A stretch of 64,000 nucleotides of DNA from assembly GCA_902517495.1 (NCBI GenBank), contig CABYCO010000003.1:23886-87885 (forward strand), in the 5' to 3' direction. The translations under genes were made by a program, and so were the position numbers. Shown in pieces: positions 9,904-20,236 of this stretch (position 1 is the stretch's first letter; every line of letters begins with the position of its first letter). The notes beneath the pieces were generated by a model, which saw only the letters and a list, made by a program, of their open reading frames with translations, searched no databases and was not told the origin of the DNA. The DNA comes from an uncultured Pelagibacteraceae bacterium. GTDB lineage: Bacteria > Pseudomonadota > Alphaproteobacteria > Pelagibacterales > Pelagibacteraceae.

Positions 9904-10960
9904 AAAAATAAATGAATTTAGAATGCCAGCAGAATGGGAGCCTCAAAAATCAGTTTGGATGGCTTGGCCTCATAATAAAAATGATTGGCCTGGATTATTT
10001 GAAAAGATTCCAAATGTAGTTGGAAGAATAATCAAATATTTAACAAAACATCAAAGAATAGATTTATTAGTCAATAATACTAAAAGTGTTGATACCATAA
10101 GAATATATTTAAAAAAAATAGGTTGTAATATATCTAATATTAAATTTCATAAACTAAAGACAGACAGGCTTTGGTTAAGAGACTCTGGGCCAATATTTTT
10201 GGTCAACAACAAAAATAGAAAAAAGACCATGCTTGATTTTAAATTTAATGCCTGGTCAAAATATAAAAACTTCAAAAATGATAACAAAATCAATAGCCAT
10301 ATTAGTAAATATTTAAATATTAAAAGTATTTTGCCTAAAAAAGTAAATTCAAAAAAATTTGTAAGAGTAGTGATGGAAGGGGGTGCATTTGACAATAATG
10401 GATCAGGCTCCATATTGCTTACAAAGGAGTGCTTATTAAGTAGTAAACAAGAGAGAAATAAAGGTTTTAAAAAAATTGATTATGAAAATCTATTTTCAAA
10501 ATATTTAAATGCAAAAAATTTCATTTGGCTTAATAAAGGAATTGTAGGAGATGACACACACGGTCATATCGATGATATTGCAAGGTTTGTTTCAAAAAGT
10601 ACAATTATGATAGCTGTAGAAAAGAATAGATCAGATAAAAATTATAATTTTCTTAAAGAAAATATAAAAATATTAAGTAATAGTTATGACGAAAACGGAA
10701 AAAAATTAAAAATTATAAAGATACCTATGCCAAGCCCAGTTGTCATAAACAAAACTCGTGTCCCAGCAAGTTATTTAAATTTTTTCATAAGTAATAAAAC
10801 AGTCTTGGTTCCAGTATTTAATGTGAAAGAAGACAAAAAGGTTTTAAAAATTTTTAGAAAGTTTTTCACAAATAGAAAAGTTATCGCTATTGATTGTAGT
10901 GATTTAATTTGGGGTTTTGGAGCTATTCATTGCATGACTCAACAAGAGCCAAAAATTTGA
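9896..10960 (+). CDS. aguA: agmatine deiminase / PPAD family
   Basis: RMPAEWEPQKSVWMAWPHNKNDWPG, RLWLRDSGPIF, GDDTHGHIDDIARF, C-terminal GFGAIHCMTQQEP. Confidence 0.93.
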   Translation: MNKKINEFRMPAEWEPQKSVWMAWPHNKNDWPGLFEKIPNVVGRIIKYLTKHQRIDLLVNNTKSVDTIRIYLKKIGCNISNIKFHKLKTDRLWLRDSGPIFLVNNKNRKKTMLDFKFNAWSKYKNFKNDNKINSHISKYLNIKSILPKKVNSKKFVRVVMEGGAFDNNGSGSILLTKECLLSSKQERNKGFKKIDYENLFSKYLNAKNFIWLNKGIVGDDTHGHIDDIARFVSKSTIMIAVEKNRSDKNYNFLKENIKILSNSYDENGKKLKIIKIPMPSPVVINKTRVPASYLNFFISNKTVLVPVFNVKEDKKVLKIFRKFFTNRKVIAIDCSDLIWGFGAIHCMTQQEPKI

Positions 10961-10961
10961 A

Positions 10962-11510
10962 TTAAGCAGCTTTTAAAGTACCTAATAATAATCTAAAAGG
11001 TATCAACATTACTAAAGCTACAAAAATCTTTACTGCTAAATCTCCTAAAGACAGTGTCACCCAAGGTATTCCTGTTCCATAAAATGAAATCGAAAAGAAT
11101 AAAAATGTATCAACAGTAGAACCAATTAATGAAGAAGCAAGTGGCGCAATAAACCATTTTTTTTGTCTTAATTGATCAAATATTTGTACATCCAGTAATT
11201 GAGCAATAATAAATGCTGTTCCTGAACCAATTGCTATTCTTACTGAGATTAAATCAGCAAAATTTGTTGAGAAAATTAGTGTAAACAAAATACCTATTGT
11301 AAATCCTATATATACAATTTTTCTAGCAACTAATTTACCAAAAGATCTATTTGCTAGGTCAGTTATTAAAAAAGCTATTGGATAACTGAATGCTCCATAT
11401 GTAAGAATTTCTTGAAGACCGTAATATTTAATTGGAAATTGGACTAAATAATTAGACGCTAAAACAACCAATCCCATTAAAAATGAGAGTGTTAAAAATA
11501 CTTTATTCAT
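10962..11510 (-). CDS. queuosine precursor transporter (YhhQ/VUT family)
   Basis: Six-TM protein with the family pattern YGAFSYPIAFLITDLANRSFGKLVARKIVY. Confidence 0.8.
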   Translation of the reverse strand: MNKVFLTLSFLMGLVVLASNYLVQFPIKYYGLQEILTYGAFSYPIAFLITDLANRSFGKLVARKIVYIGFTIGILFTLIFSTNFADLISVRIAIGSGTAFIIAQLLDVQIFDQLRQKKWFIAPLASSLIGSTVDTFLFFSISFYGTGIPWVTLSLGDLAVKIFVALVMLIPFRLLLGTLKAA

Positions 11511-11791
11511 TATGCAGATTTACTGACTAAGGATTTTTTTAATTTTTTTAGTCTTAATGATAAATCTCTAGACTTGGCTGAAATGAGAAATTGATCAAAA
11601 CTACCTTTTTTATCTACTGATCTAACCCCAGCATTTGAGACGGTTAATCTTAAACTTCTCTTAAGTATTTCACTTTTAAATTTAACTTTTTTTAAATTTG
11701 GAAGAAATCTTCTTTTAGTCTTATTGTTAGCATGACTAACGTTATGACCCTTTAGTGGGATTTTTCCAGTAAGTTCACATTTTTTAGACAT
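11510..11791 (-). CDS. rpmB: 50S ribosomal protein L28
   Basis: [38 protein letters not shown]. Confidence 0.97.
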   Translation of the reverse strand: MSKKCELTGKIPLKGHNVSHANNKTKRRFLPNLKKVKFKSEILKRSLRLTVSNAGVRSVDKKGSFDQFLISAKSRDLSLRLKKLKKSLVSKSA

Positions 11792-11803
11792 AAATTATGA
11801 GCC

Positions 11804-11832
11804 TGTATAGGATCTGAATCTTATCGCGTCAA
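11804..11832 (-). promoter_or_regulatory. candidate sigma70-type promoter for rpmB
   Basis: Minus strand TTGACG-N17-TATACA in a 43-bp gap; the expected start lies only a few nt before the ATG. Confidence 0.6.
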
Positions 11833-11834
11833 GA

Positions 11835-12875
11835 TTAATTTTTAGTTCCAATAGCCTCTGAAACATTTTTAAACCCCTTATTTTTTAATAAATCAATTAA
11901 TTCTGTACTTATTTTTGAAGCTATACGAGGACCTCTGTAAACCATTCCAGTATATAATTGAACGAGTGTTGCACCAGAAATGATTTTTTCAAAAGCATCT
12001 CGTCCACTACTAACACCACCCACACCTATTATTTTTGTTTTATCTTTTAGAATTTTATAAAATTTAGAAATTGCCTCGTTTGAAACTTTTTCAATTGGTT
12101 TGCCTGACAGTCCACCCTTTTCTAATTTATTTATATTTTTTAAATTTTCTCTATTCTTATCTGTGGTATTGGAAACAATAATAATTCCTATTTCTTGCTC
12201 CATAATGATCTTGGATACTTCATTAATTTGATGGTCATTAAGATCAGGTGAAACTTTTATTGCTAATGGAATGTTTGAATTCAATTCTTTTTTTTCATTT
12301 TTTAGTTTGTCAATCAATGAATTTAATTCATCCTTGTTATGAAAGTCTCTTAAATTTTCTGTATTTGGTGAGGAAATGTTTATAGTTATATAATCAGCTA
12401 AATTATAAAATTTACGAAAACAAATTAAATAATCATCGATTCTATTAGTAGAATCTTTATTTGGTCCAATATTTATTCCTAAAAAACCCTTTTTATTATT
12501 TTCCTTAATTGTCTGACTAATTTGTTCTGAACCAGAATTATTAAAACCTAATCTATTTATAAGAGCTTCATCTTCTTCAAGTCTAAAAACTCTTGGTTTA
12601 GGGTTACCAAATTGAGGCTTTGGAGTAATTGTCCCTACTTCAACAAAACCAAATCCAAGATTAAACAGCTGATTGTATACTTCAGCATTTTTATCAAACC
12701 CAGCAGCAACGCCAATTGGTGAAGATAATTTTTTTTCACAAAAAGTTGTTTCTAAAATATGACTATCTTTAGGTTTTGAGTAAGGAATATTATTTAGCTT
12801 TAGTGCTTTTATTGCTAATGAATGAGCTACCTCAGGGCTAAATTTAAAAATCAATGGTCTTAATATATTAAACAT
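11835..12875 (-). CDS. pyrD: dihydroorotate dehydrogenase (quinone)
   Basis: SPIGVAAGFDKNAEVYNQLFNLGFGFVEVGTITPKPQFGNPKPRVFRL, NISSPNTENLRD, GVGGVSSGRDA. Confidence 0.97.
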   Translation of the reverse strand: MFNILRPLIFKFSPEVAHSLAIKALKLNNIPYSKPKDSHILETTFCEKKLSSPIGVAAGFDKNAEVYNQLFNLGFGFVEVGTITPKPQFGNPKPRVFRLEEDEALINRLGFNNSGSEQISQTIKENNKKGFLGINIGPNKDSTNRIDDYLICFRKFYNLADYITINISSPNTENLRDFHNKDELNSLIDKLKNEKKELNSNIPLAIKVSPDLNDHQINEVSKIIMEQEIGIIIVSNTTDKNRENLKNINKLEKGGLSGKPIEKVSNEAISKFYKILKDKTKIIGVGGVSSGRDAFEKIISGATLVQLYTGMVYRGPRIASKISTELIDLLKNKGFKNVSEAIGTKN

Positions 12876-14436
12876 TTTTTAATTTACTTTTTATTAATTC
12901 TTTAGTTTCTTGAACCCCAAAAAAGCTTATAAAAAAACCAAATCTTGGTCCATTTTCTACCCCAAAAACTACCTCATATATTAACTTGAACCAATCACGC
13001 AAATTTTCTTTATAGCCATTCTCTTTACCGACTGTATAAATTGTAGTCTGAATATCCTCTGGTTTCATTGCGTCATCGCAGCTATCTAAAGAGTTTACTA
13101 AAGCATCTAAAGCAATTTTTTCGCTTTCATTTGGTTTTTTATAAATTTTTTTAGATTTTATAGCGTCATTAAAATATTTAATTGCATAAGATATTAACTT
13201 GTTAAAAATCGGATGCACATCCTCATTTATGTCTTTCTTATATTTCTTAACAAACTTCCAAAGTAATTCTTTATTATCAGCATTGCTGGTCTCAACTAAA
13301 TTTAATAACATTGAGAAGGACATAATTGAATTTTCCTCTGGTATCTCTGAATTATGAACATGCCAAACAGGGTTCATTAGTTTTTGAAGTTCGTTTTGAG
13401 TTTTACCTTTTTCAATAAAATCAAGATATTCATCGACAGCCTTTGGTACTACTTCTCTATAAAGTTTTTTTGCTCTTTTTGGATTTTGATACATATACAA
13501 GGAGAGACTTTCGGGTGATGCATACTCTAACCATTGATCGATTGTAATACCATTTCCTTTTGACTTAGATATTTTTTCACCTTTTTCATCTAAAAATAAC
13601 TCATATGCAAAGCCAGATGGATTTGACTTACCTAATAATTTTATGATTTTTGTAGATAAAATTGCACTCTCAATCAAATCTTTCCCATACATTTCAAAGT
13701 CTACATCAAGGGCATACCATCTCATAGCCCAATCTACTTTCCATTGTAATTTACAATTTCCATCTAAAATACTTTGTTCTAATTTTTTACCATTATTATC
13801 AAAAATTATTTTTGAGTTTTTAGTATCTAGTTCTGAGACTGGTATCTCTAATACAACCCCTGTATCTGGACATATTGGTAAAAATGGAGAATATGTTTTT
13901 TTTCTTTCTTTACCAAGTGTAGGAATAATTATGTTCATTATTCCCTCATAATTTTCTAAAATTAATTTTAATGTATCATTGAAAAAACCAGACTTATATA
14001 AAACTGACGAACTTTTAAAACTGTATTCAAACTTAAATTTATCTAAGAAATTTTTTAACATTTCATTATTATGTTCGCCAAAGCTGTTAAATTTCCCAAA
14101 AGGATCTGGCACTTGAGTTAAGGGTTTATGAAGATTTTCTTCAAGTTTTTTAGGATTGGGAATATTTTCAGGAACTTTTCTTAGTCCATCCATATCGTCA
14201 GAAAAAGTAATTATTTCTTTAGGAAGATTTGATAAATGATTTAAAGCATTAACGATCATTGAGGTTCTTGCCACTTCACCAAAGGTACCAATGTGTGGTA
14301 AGCCACTAGGACCATATCCTGTTTGAAGAATAATTTTCCCCTTGTTTTCAATATTTTTTTTTCTCTCTTTTAGAAGCTTTTTAGCTTCAACAAAAGGCCA
14401 AGAGTTTGTTTTGTCTATATTGGTTTTATCTATCAC
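12868..14436 (-). CDS. lysS: lysyl-tRNA synthetase, class I
   Basis: Class I signatures GPSGLPHIGTFGE and KISKSKGNG; architecture of LysRS class I. Confidence 0.92.
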   Translation of the reverse strand: MIDKTNIDKTNSWPFVEAKKLLKERKKNIENKGKIILQTGYGPSGLPHIGTFGEVARTSMIVNALNHLSNLPKEIITFSDDMDGLRKVPENIPNPKKLEENLHKPLTQVPDPFGKFNSFGEHNNEMLKNFLDKFKFEYSFKSSSVLYKSGFFNDTLKLILENYEGIMNIIIPTLGKERKKTYSPFLPICPDTGVVLEIPVSELDTKNSKIIFDNNGKKLEQSILDGNCKLQWKVDWAMRWYALDVDFEMYGKDLIESAILSTKIIKLLGKSNPSGFAYELFLDEKGEKISKSKGNGITIDQWLEYASPESLSLYMYQNPKRAKKLYREVVPKAVDEYLDFIEKGKTQNELQKLMNPVWHVHNSEIPEENSIMSFSMLLNLVETSNADNKELLWKFVKKYKKDINEDVHPIFNKLISYAIKYFNDAIKSKKIYKKPNESEKIALDALVNSLDSCDDAMKPEDIQTTIYTVGKENGYKENLRDWFKLIYEVVFGVENGPRFGFFISFFGVQETKELIKSKLKNV

Positions 14437-14522
14437 TTTTAATTAAACAGCTTATAAAATAACGTTTTTAATAATTCTTATAGAGTTGAAATTTATTTAC
14501 CATAAAATAGTGTCCAATCAAA

Positions 14523-15971
14523 ATGTCCAATTATAAAACAGTTTTTTTTACCCTAGGAATTTTACAAATTATTTTAGGTTTATCGATGATTGCGCCAATT
14601 TTAACGCAGTTTTTTTATGATGAACTTGATTCTAGTTTTATAAGTTCTGGAATTGTAACTGTTATATTTGGAATTCTCTTTTTACTATCAAATTTAGATC
14701 ATGATAAAAAAATTAGCTTGCCTCAGGCTTTTCTTTTAACAGCTTTATCGTGGTTGAGTATTGCTATTTTTGGCTCACTTCCTTTCATATTTTCTGAGAT
14801 AGAATTGAGTATGACTGATGCTTTTTTTGAGAGTATGTCAGGTATTACTACAACTGGATCAACTATTATTACCAATTTAAATGAAACTCCAAAAAGTATC
14901 TTACTTTGGAGAGGAATGCTTCAATGGTTGGGTGGAATTGGCATCATTGTGATGGCAATTACTTTAATGCCACTTATGAATATTGGTGGAATGCAATTGT
15001 TTATTATATCCACGAGTGATACCCCAGAAAAAATTTTACCTAGATCAAAAGAGATAGCGTTAAGATTAATCTTAGTATACTCCGCATTAACTTTTATATG
15101 TGCATTATTTTATAAAATATTTGGTATGAACTTTTTTGACAGTGTTGTTCACTCAATGACTACAATTGCAACAGGGGGATTCTCAAATTATAATGAGTCT
15201 ATTGGTTATTTTGATAGTTTACTTATTGAACTTACATCAATTATATTTATAATTTTAGGAAGTATTCCATTTATTGCCTATATCAAATACTTAAATGGAG
15301 ACAAAAAAATATTTTTTAACGATACACAAATTAAAACTTTTATAAAGATTGTCCTTTTTTCAATTCTTTTAATGTATCTATATCTACTTACAAAAAATCA
15401 AAGTTTTTTTGATACCAGTATTAGGTCAGTTTCATTTAATGTCATATCAATTTTAACTGGAACTGGTTATGTAACTCAAAACTTTAGTGATTGGGGTCAA
15501 TTTCCATTAATTTATTTTCTTATTCTGATGTTTATCGGTGGATGTGCAGGCTCAACAGCTTGTGGGATTAAAATATTTAGAGTCCAAATTTTATTCCAGT
15601 TTATCACGGTACAACTAAAGAAAATAATTTATCCAAGAGGTATATTTAAAATAAAATATGAAAATAATAATATTGATGAAAAGTTTTTAGCATCAATCAT
15701 TTCCTTTATATTTTTATATATTGTAATTTTTTTTATCATAACTGCTCTTTTATCAATAAGTGGTTTAGATTTGACAACTTCAATATCGGCCGCCGCAACA
15801 TCAATATCAAATGTGGGACCTGGTTTAGGTGATATTATTGGTCCAAATGGTAACTTTTCTAATTTATCTGATTTTTCAAAATGGATTTTAAGCTTAGCAA
15901 TGATTTTAGGTAGATTAGAGTTGTTTGCTGTATTAGTATTGTTTATTCCATCATTTTGGAGAAAATATTAA
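14523..15971 (+). CDS. trkH: Trk-type potassium uptake protein TrkH
   Basis: Selectivity-filter-like repeats (SGITTTGSTI, TTIATGGFSN, LTGTGY, NVGPGLG), WLGGIGIIVMAI, CAGSTACGIKIFR. Confidence 0.93.
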   Translation: MSNYKTVFFTLGILQIILGLSMIAPILTQFFYDELDSSFISSGIVTVIFGILFLLSNLDHDKKISLPQAFLLTALSWLSIAIFGSLPFIFSEIELSMTDAFFESMSGITTTGSTIITNLNETPKSILLWRGMLQWLGGIGIIVMAITLMPLMNIGGMQLFIISTSDTPEKILPRSKEIALRLILVYSALTFICALFYKIFGMNFFDSVVHSMTTIATGGFSNYNESIGYFDSLLIELTSIIFIILGSIPFIAYIKYLNGDKKIFFNDTQIKTFIKIVLFSILLMYLYLLTKNQSFFDTSIRSVSFNVISILTGTGYVTQNFSDWGQFPLIYFLILMFIGGCAGSTACGIKIFRVQILFQFITVQLKKIIYPRGIFKIKYENNNIDEKFLASIISFIFLYIVIFFIITALLSISGLDLTTSISAAATSISNVGPGLGDIIGPNGNFSNLSDFSKWILSLAMILGRLELFAVLVLFIPSFWRKY

Positions 15972-17344
15972 TGTCTGAAACAAAACAAAGCTGGGTTGAC
16001 TCATTATTAGTTTATAAAGATATAAGAATGTTAAGGATATTGCTTTTAGGAGCAATAAGCGGTTTTCCATGGGTATTAATTGCAAGTAGCTTAAGTCTTT
16101 GGCTTAAGGAAGAGGGATTAAGTAGATCAACAATTGGTTGGGCAGGATTAATATTTGGAGTTTATGCCTTTAATTATTTGTGGGCTCCAATAATTGACAG
16201 AGTACAAATTCCAATTTTGACAAAAAAATTAGGACATAGGCGTGGATGGATTGTATTAATGCAAATAATAATTTTACTAAGCTTGATAGTTTGGAGTTTT
16301 ATAAATCCTACTCAAAACCTGGCACTTTTAATTAGTGTTGGATTAGTAATTGCTATTGCTTCGGCTACTCAAGATATTACTGTTGATGCACTAAGAATAG
16401 AACAGATTAATTCAAATGAAGGAAAATCTATGGCTGCTGGAGCTGCTATGGCAGTTGTCGGATGGTGGACAGGATATAAATTAGGAGGTGTTGTAGCATT
16501 ATTTACTGCAGAATTTTTTGAAAACATGGGCGTAGCAGATTATTGGCAGGCTACTTTTCTAGTTTTAGGAATTTTAATTATTTTGATGAACATAGGTTTG
16601 ATGTTTGTTCATGAAACATTTGATTTTAATAGAGTAAATAATCAAAAAGCAACAGATCAAATAATTAGAGATAAGCTTGGATCCAATAATATTATAACAA
16701 ATTTTGTTGCTTATATTACAGGAACGATTGGTGGACCAATAATTAGCTTTTTCAAAAAAAATGGTTTAGCAATTGCACTGGGAATTCTAGGTTTTGTATT
16801 TTTATTCAAGATTGGTGAAGCATTTTTAGGTAGGATGTCGATTGTTTTTTACAAAGAAATTGGTTTTTCTAAAGGTCAAATAGCTATTTATTCTAAAGGA
16901 TTAGGATGGATTACTACTGTAGTTTTCACTTTATTGGGTGGAATAATGGCAATGCGGGCTGGAACTATTAAAACAATGTTTTTTGCTGGTGGTTTAATGG
17001 CTCTAACAAATCTTATTTTTGCAGTTTTGGCTTGGACAGGTAAATCTGAACTTTTATTTGCAATAGCTGTAATTGCAGATGACATAACTGCAGCATTCGC
17101 TACTGTTGCATTTGTTGCCTTTATATCATTGTTAGTCGATAGAACTTATACAGCTACTCAATATGCATTGTTGGCATCAATTGGAACAGCTGGAAGAACA
17201 ACGCTTGCCTCATCGTCAGGAGCTTTGGTAGATTGGCTGAATGGAGATTGGGGTACATTTTTTGTCATAACAACTGTTATGGTGATACCATCACTAATTT
17301 GTCTTTGGTTTATAAGGAATAAAGTAAAAATCGGTGCAAAATAG
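15971..17344 (+). CDS. MFS permease, AmpG-like
   Basis: SGFPWVLIASSLSLWLKEEGLSRSTIGW, LWAPIIDR, ASATQDITVDALRIE; start ATG at 15971 overlaps the trkH stop (TAATG). Confidence 0.82.
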   Translation: MSETKQSWVDSLLVYKDIRMLRILLLGAISGFPWVLIASSLSLWLKEEGLSRSTIGWAGLIFGVYAFNYLWAPIIDRVQIPILTKKLGHRRGWIVLMQIIILLSLIVWSFINPTQNLALLISVGLVIAIASATQDITVDALRIEQINSNEGKSMAAGAAMAVVGWWTGYKLGGVVALFTAEFFENMGVADYWQATFLVLGILIILMNIGLMFVHETFDFNRVNNQKATDQIIRDKLGSNNIITNFVAYITGTIGGPIISFFKKNGLAIALGILGFVFLFKIGEAFLGRMSIVFYKEIGFSKGQIAIYSKGLGWITTVVFTLLGGIMAMRAGTIKTMFFAGGLMALTNLIFAVLAWTGKSELLFAIAVIADDITAAFATVAFVAFISLLVDRTYTATQYALLASIGTAGRTTLASSSGALVDWLNGDWGTFFVITTVMVIPSLICLWFIRNKVKIGAK

Positions 17345-18080
17345 CTATTTTTGCATTAAATCATACTTAAACGTATATGAGTTAGCATCCAAAAACTCTA
17401 ACATAAGCACTCAATTATTATACGGTGAAAAATTTAAAGTAATAAAAAAGAATAAAAATTTTTTAAAGATCAAAACTGATTTTGATAATTATATTGGTTT
17501 TATAAAAGTTGGTAGATTTAACAAAAGATTAAATAAGACGCATAAAGTTGGCGTGTTAAAATCTAAAATTTATTCAGGACCTAAAAATAGATTTGGTACA
17601 AAAAAATACCTTCCTTTTTCATCAGAAATTGAAATTCTGAATAAAATTAATAATTTTGTAATGTTTGAAAAAAGTAAATGGATTAGATTTAATGACCTAG
17701 AATTTATAAATAAACGAAATATGAATTTTACAAAAATATTAAAAATTTTTTTAAATTGTAAATATAAATGGGGTGGAAAAAGTTTTGATGGTATTGACTG
17801 TTCAGCTTTATTACAAATATTTTATAAATTTAATAATAAATTTTTTCCTAGAGATACGATTGATCAGTTTAAGATTAAAAGGGGAATTATACGAAAAAAA
17901 ATTTTCAAAAAGGGGGATATTATTTTTTGGAAAGGACATGTAGCAATTTGTTTGAATTCAAAGAATTTAATTCATGCATATGGACCAAGAAAAAAAGTAT
18001 TAATAATGCCAATTAGGAAAACTATTAAATTAATTGAGAAAACTGCAAATTTAAAAGTAGCAAAGGTTATATCTATTTAA
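17334..18080 (+). CDS. NlpC/P60 family cell-wall peptidase with SH3-like N-terminus
   Basis: Catalytic FDGIDCSALLQ, GDIIFWKGHVAI, LIHAYG. Confidence 0.85.
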   Translation: MQNSYFCIKSYLNVYELASKNSNISTQLLYGEKFKVIKKNKNFLKIKTDFDNYIGFIKVGRFNKRLNKTHKVGVLKSKIYSGPKNRFGTKKYLPFSSEIEILNKINNFVMFEKSKWIRFNDLEFINKRNMNFTKILKIFLNCKYKWGGKSFDGIDCSALLQIFYKFNNKFFPRDTIDQFKIKRGIIRKKIFKKGDIIFWKGHVAICLNSKNLIHAYGPRKKVLIMPIRKTIKLIEKTANLKVAKVISI

Positions 18081-18976
18081 TTTTGGTCTCTTCCAAAATC
18101 TGGTTTTGCTACGTCTTGTTTTAAACTTAATATCTGCTGTCTTGCTTTTTTTGAATTAATTAATTTTTTTCTTAAAGTCTTATCGTCTAAGTTTTTTATA
18201 TTTTTCTTAAAGGAATTTAAATTATTAATAAATAAGTTTATTGCACTAACTATATTTTTTTTGTTGTTAAAAAAAATATCTCTCCACATTATTTCATTAG
18301 ATGCAGCTATCCTTGAAAAATCTCTCAATCCTCCCGCACTAAACTTTATTACATCTTTTTTTTGTTTTTTTTGGAAATCTTGTGCAGTTTTAATCAAGTT
18401 ATAGGCAATTAAATGGGGCAAATGACTTGTAATTGAAAAAATTTTATCATGAATTTTTGCATCCATAATGACTACTTTTGAACCTAATTTTTTCCAAAAT
18501 TTCAATAATTTGTTTTGTTTTATTTTATTTTTATCACTCACTAAAACACACCATTTATTTACAAAAAGATTTTTGGTTCCATACTCAGGTCCACTTACTT
18601 CTGAACCTGATATTGGATGACTTGTAATCCAATCAAGAGATTTTGATAATTTTTTATTTTTTAATTTTAATATATTTTCTTTAGTTGATCCCACATCAGT
18701 AATTAAGCAATTTTTATTCAAATACTTGTTTAAATTAGGAATAATTTTCTCATATTCACTCATTGGCGTTGACAATACTACAAGATCAAAATCAATTAAT
18801 TTATTATCCAGTTTTTCAAGAATTCTTATTTTATTATTAATTTTTTTTATTTTTTGGATATTTATTTTTGATTTTTCATAAACAAAGTAATGTTTAGAGA
18901 TTTTTTTTGATATCGAACCTCTCAATATTGAGGACCCTATAAGTCCACAACCAATAATTAAAATTTTTTTAAACAT
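18077..18976 (-). CDS. tyrA: prephenate dehydrogenase family (TyrA)
   Basis: Rossmann GCGLIGSSILRG, TDVGSTKENI, HPISGSEVSGPEYG, SHLPHLIAYNL. Confidence 0.92.
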   Translation of the reverse strand: MFKKILIIGCGLIGSSILRGSISKKISKHYFVYEKSKINIQKIKKINNKIRILEKLDNKLIDFDLVVLSTPMSEYEKIIPNLNKYLNKNCLITDVGSTKENILKLKNKKLSKSLDWITSHPISGSEVSGPEYGTKNLFVNKWCVLVSDKNKIKQNKLLKFWKKLGSKVVIMDAKIHDKIFSITSHLPHLIAYNLIKTAQDFQKKQKKDVIKFSAGGLRDFSRIAASNEIMWRDIFFNNKKNIVSAINLFINNLNSFKKNIKNLDDKTLRKKLINSKKARQQILSLKQDVAKPDFGRDQN

Positions 18977-20054
18977 TTTTAAAGATATTTTTTAGTTTAT
19001 TAAGGAATAAGATATTTTCGTTATCATTTCCTATAGTAAGTCTCAAACAATTTTTAATTCCGTAGGAATTCATCTCTCTTAAAATAATTCCAGAAGATTC
19101 AAGTTTTTTTTCTACAAAGTTAGCTGAAAGTTCACAATTTTTAAAATCTAAAAGAAAGAAATTTGGTCCAATTTCATTTGTCTTTATATTGTATGAATTC
19201 AATGTCTTTTGTATTTTTTTTGCCCAATCTAAATTATGTTTTACAGATTTTTTTATAAAACTTTGATCTTTTAAAGATTCAATAGCACATACCTGGGCTA
19301 TCTTATTTACATTAAATGGTGGTTTAATTTTGTATAAAGCGTCTACTATTTTTTTACTCCCATATCCCCATCCAACTCTTAAAGAGGCAAGTCCATAAAT
19401 TTTAGAAAAAGTTCTCAATATAAATACATTATTTTTATTTTTGAAAAGCTCTAAACCTGATTTATAATCTTTATTTAGCATGTATTCATAATATGCATCA
19501 TCAACAACAAGTAAAATTTTTTTACTTAGACGTTTTCTTAATTCTAATAATTGTTTACTTGGAATATATGTACCTGTAGGATTATTGGGATTAGCAAGGA
19601 ATACAATTTTAGTTTTTTTTGATATTTTTTTAAAAATTTCAGTATTTGATACCTTAAAATTCTTTTCCTTAGAAAATACAACCTTCGCTCCTACTATTTG
19701 TGCATAAATTCTGTACATTAAAAAACTAAATTCTGGCACAACTACCTCATCTCCTTTATTTAAAAATAATTGGCATAACATTTGAATAATTTCATCAGAT
19801 CCTGATCCACAAATCACTTGGTTTTGATTACAGTTATATTTTTTTGAAATTATAGAAGTTAAATCTCTAAATTTTCCATCAGGATATTTAGAGATATTAT
19901 CATTAAATTTTTTTATTACCTTTTTAGCATTATTACTCATACCTAAGGCAGATTCATTTGCCGATAATTTAATTATTTTTTTTTTTTTACTTAAAAAAGA
20001 TCTTCCTGGTTTATAAGCTTGTAGGGTTATTTTTCTAAATGTTGGGGTATTCAT
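18969..20054 (-). CDS. hisC: histidinol-phosphate aminotransferase
   Basis: KLSANESALGMS, ANPNNPTGTYI, DDAYYEY, RTFSKIYGLASLRVGWG. Confidence 0.93.
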   Translation of the reverse strand: MNTPTFRKITLQAYKPGRSFLSKKKKIIKLSANESALGMSNNAKKVIKKFNDNISKYPDGKFRDLTSIISKKYNCNQNQVICGSGSDEIIQMLCQLFLNKGDEVVVPEFSFLMYRIYAQIVGAKVVFSKEKNFKVSNTEIFKKISKKTKIVFLANPNNPTGTYIPSKQLLELRKRLSKKILLVVDDAYYEYMLNKDYKSGLELFKNKNNVFILRTFSKIYGLASLRVGWGYGSKKIVDALYKIKPPFNVNKIAQVCAIESLKDQSFIKKSVKHNLDWAKKIQKTLNSYNIKTNEIGPNFFLLDFKNCELSANFVEKKLESSGIILREMNSYGIKNCLRLTIGNDNENILFLNKLKNIFKNV

Positions 20055-20117
20055 GATGCTAATTTTATTAATAAATAGTCAGATAATTAGATAATACAAT
20101 CAATAATTCAAAAAAAA

Positions 20118-20144
20118 TTGACATCCAAAAAGCTATCTTATAAA
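20118..20144 (+). promoter_or_regulatory. candidate promoter of metX riboswitch transcript
   Basis: TTGACA (20118-20123), N15, TATAAA (20139-20144), ending a few nt before the SAM-II aptamer. Confidence 0.55.
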
Positions 20145-20150
20145 ACGTTT

Positions 20151-20201
20151 TTGCGCTGATTTAACTGAATTGCGAGCGCTATAAAAAACCTGCTAAATAA
20201 G
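20151..20201 (+). promoter_or_regulatory. SAM-II riboswitch aptamer upstream of metX
   Basis: TTGCGCTGATTTAACTGAATTGCGAGCGCTATAAAAAACCTGCTAAATAAG: P1 arms GCGCT/AGCGC, conserved GCUGAUUUAAC...UUGC.AGCGC and 3' GCUAAA of SAM-II; located before metX. Confidence 0.93.
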
Positions 20202-20236
20202 TTTTTTTTCTCACAATTCATTTCAGCAAAAATATT

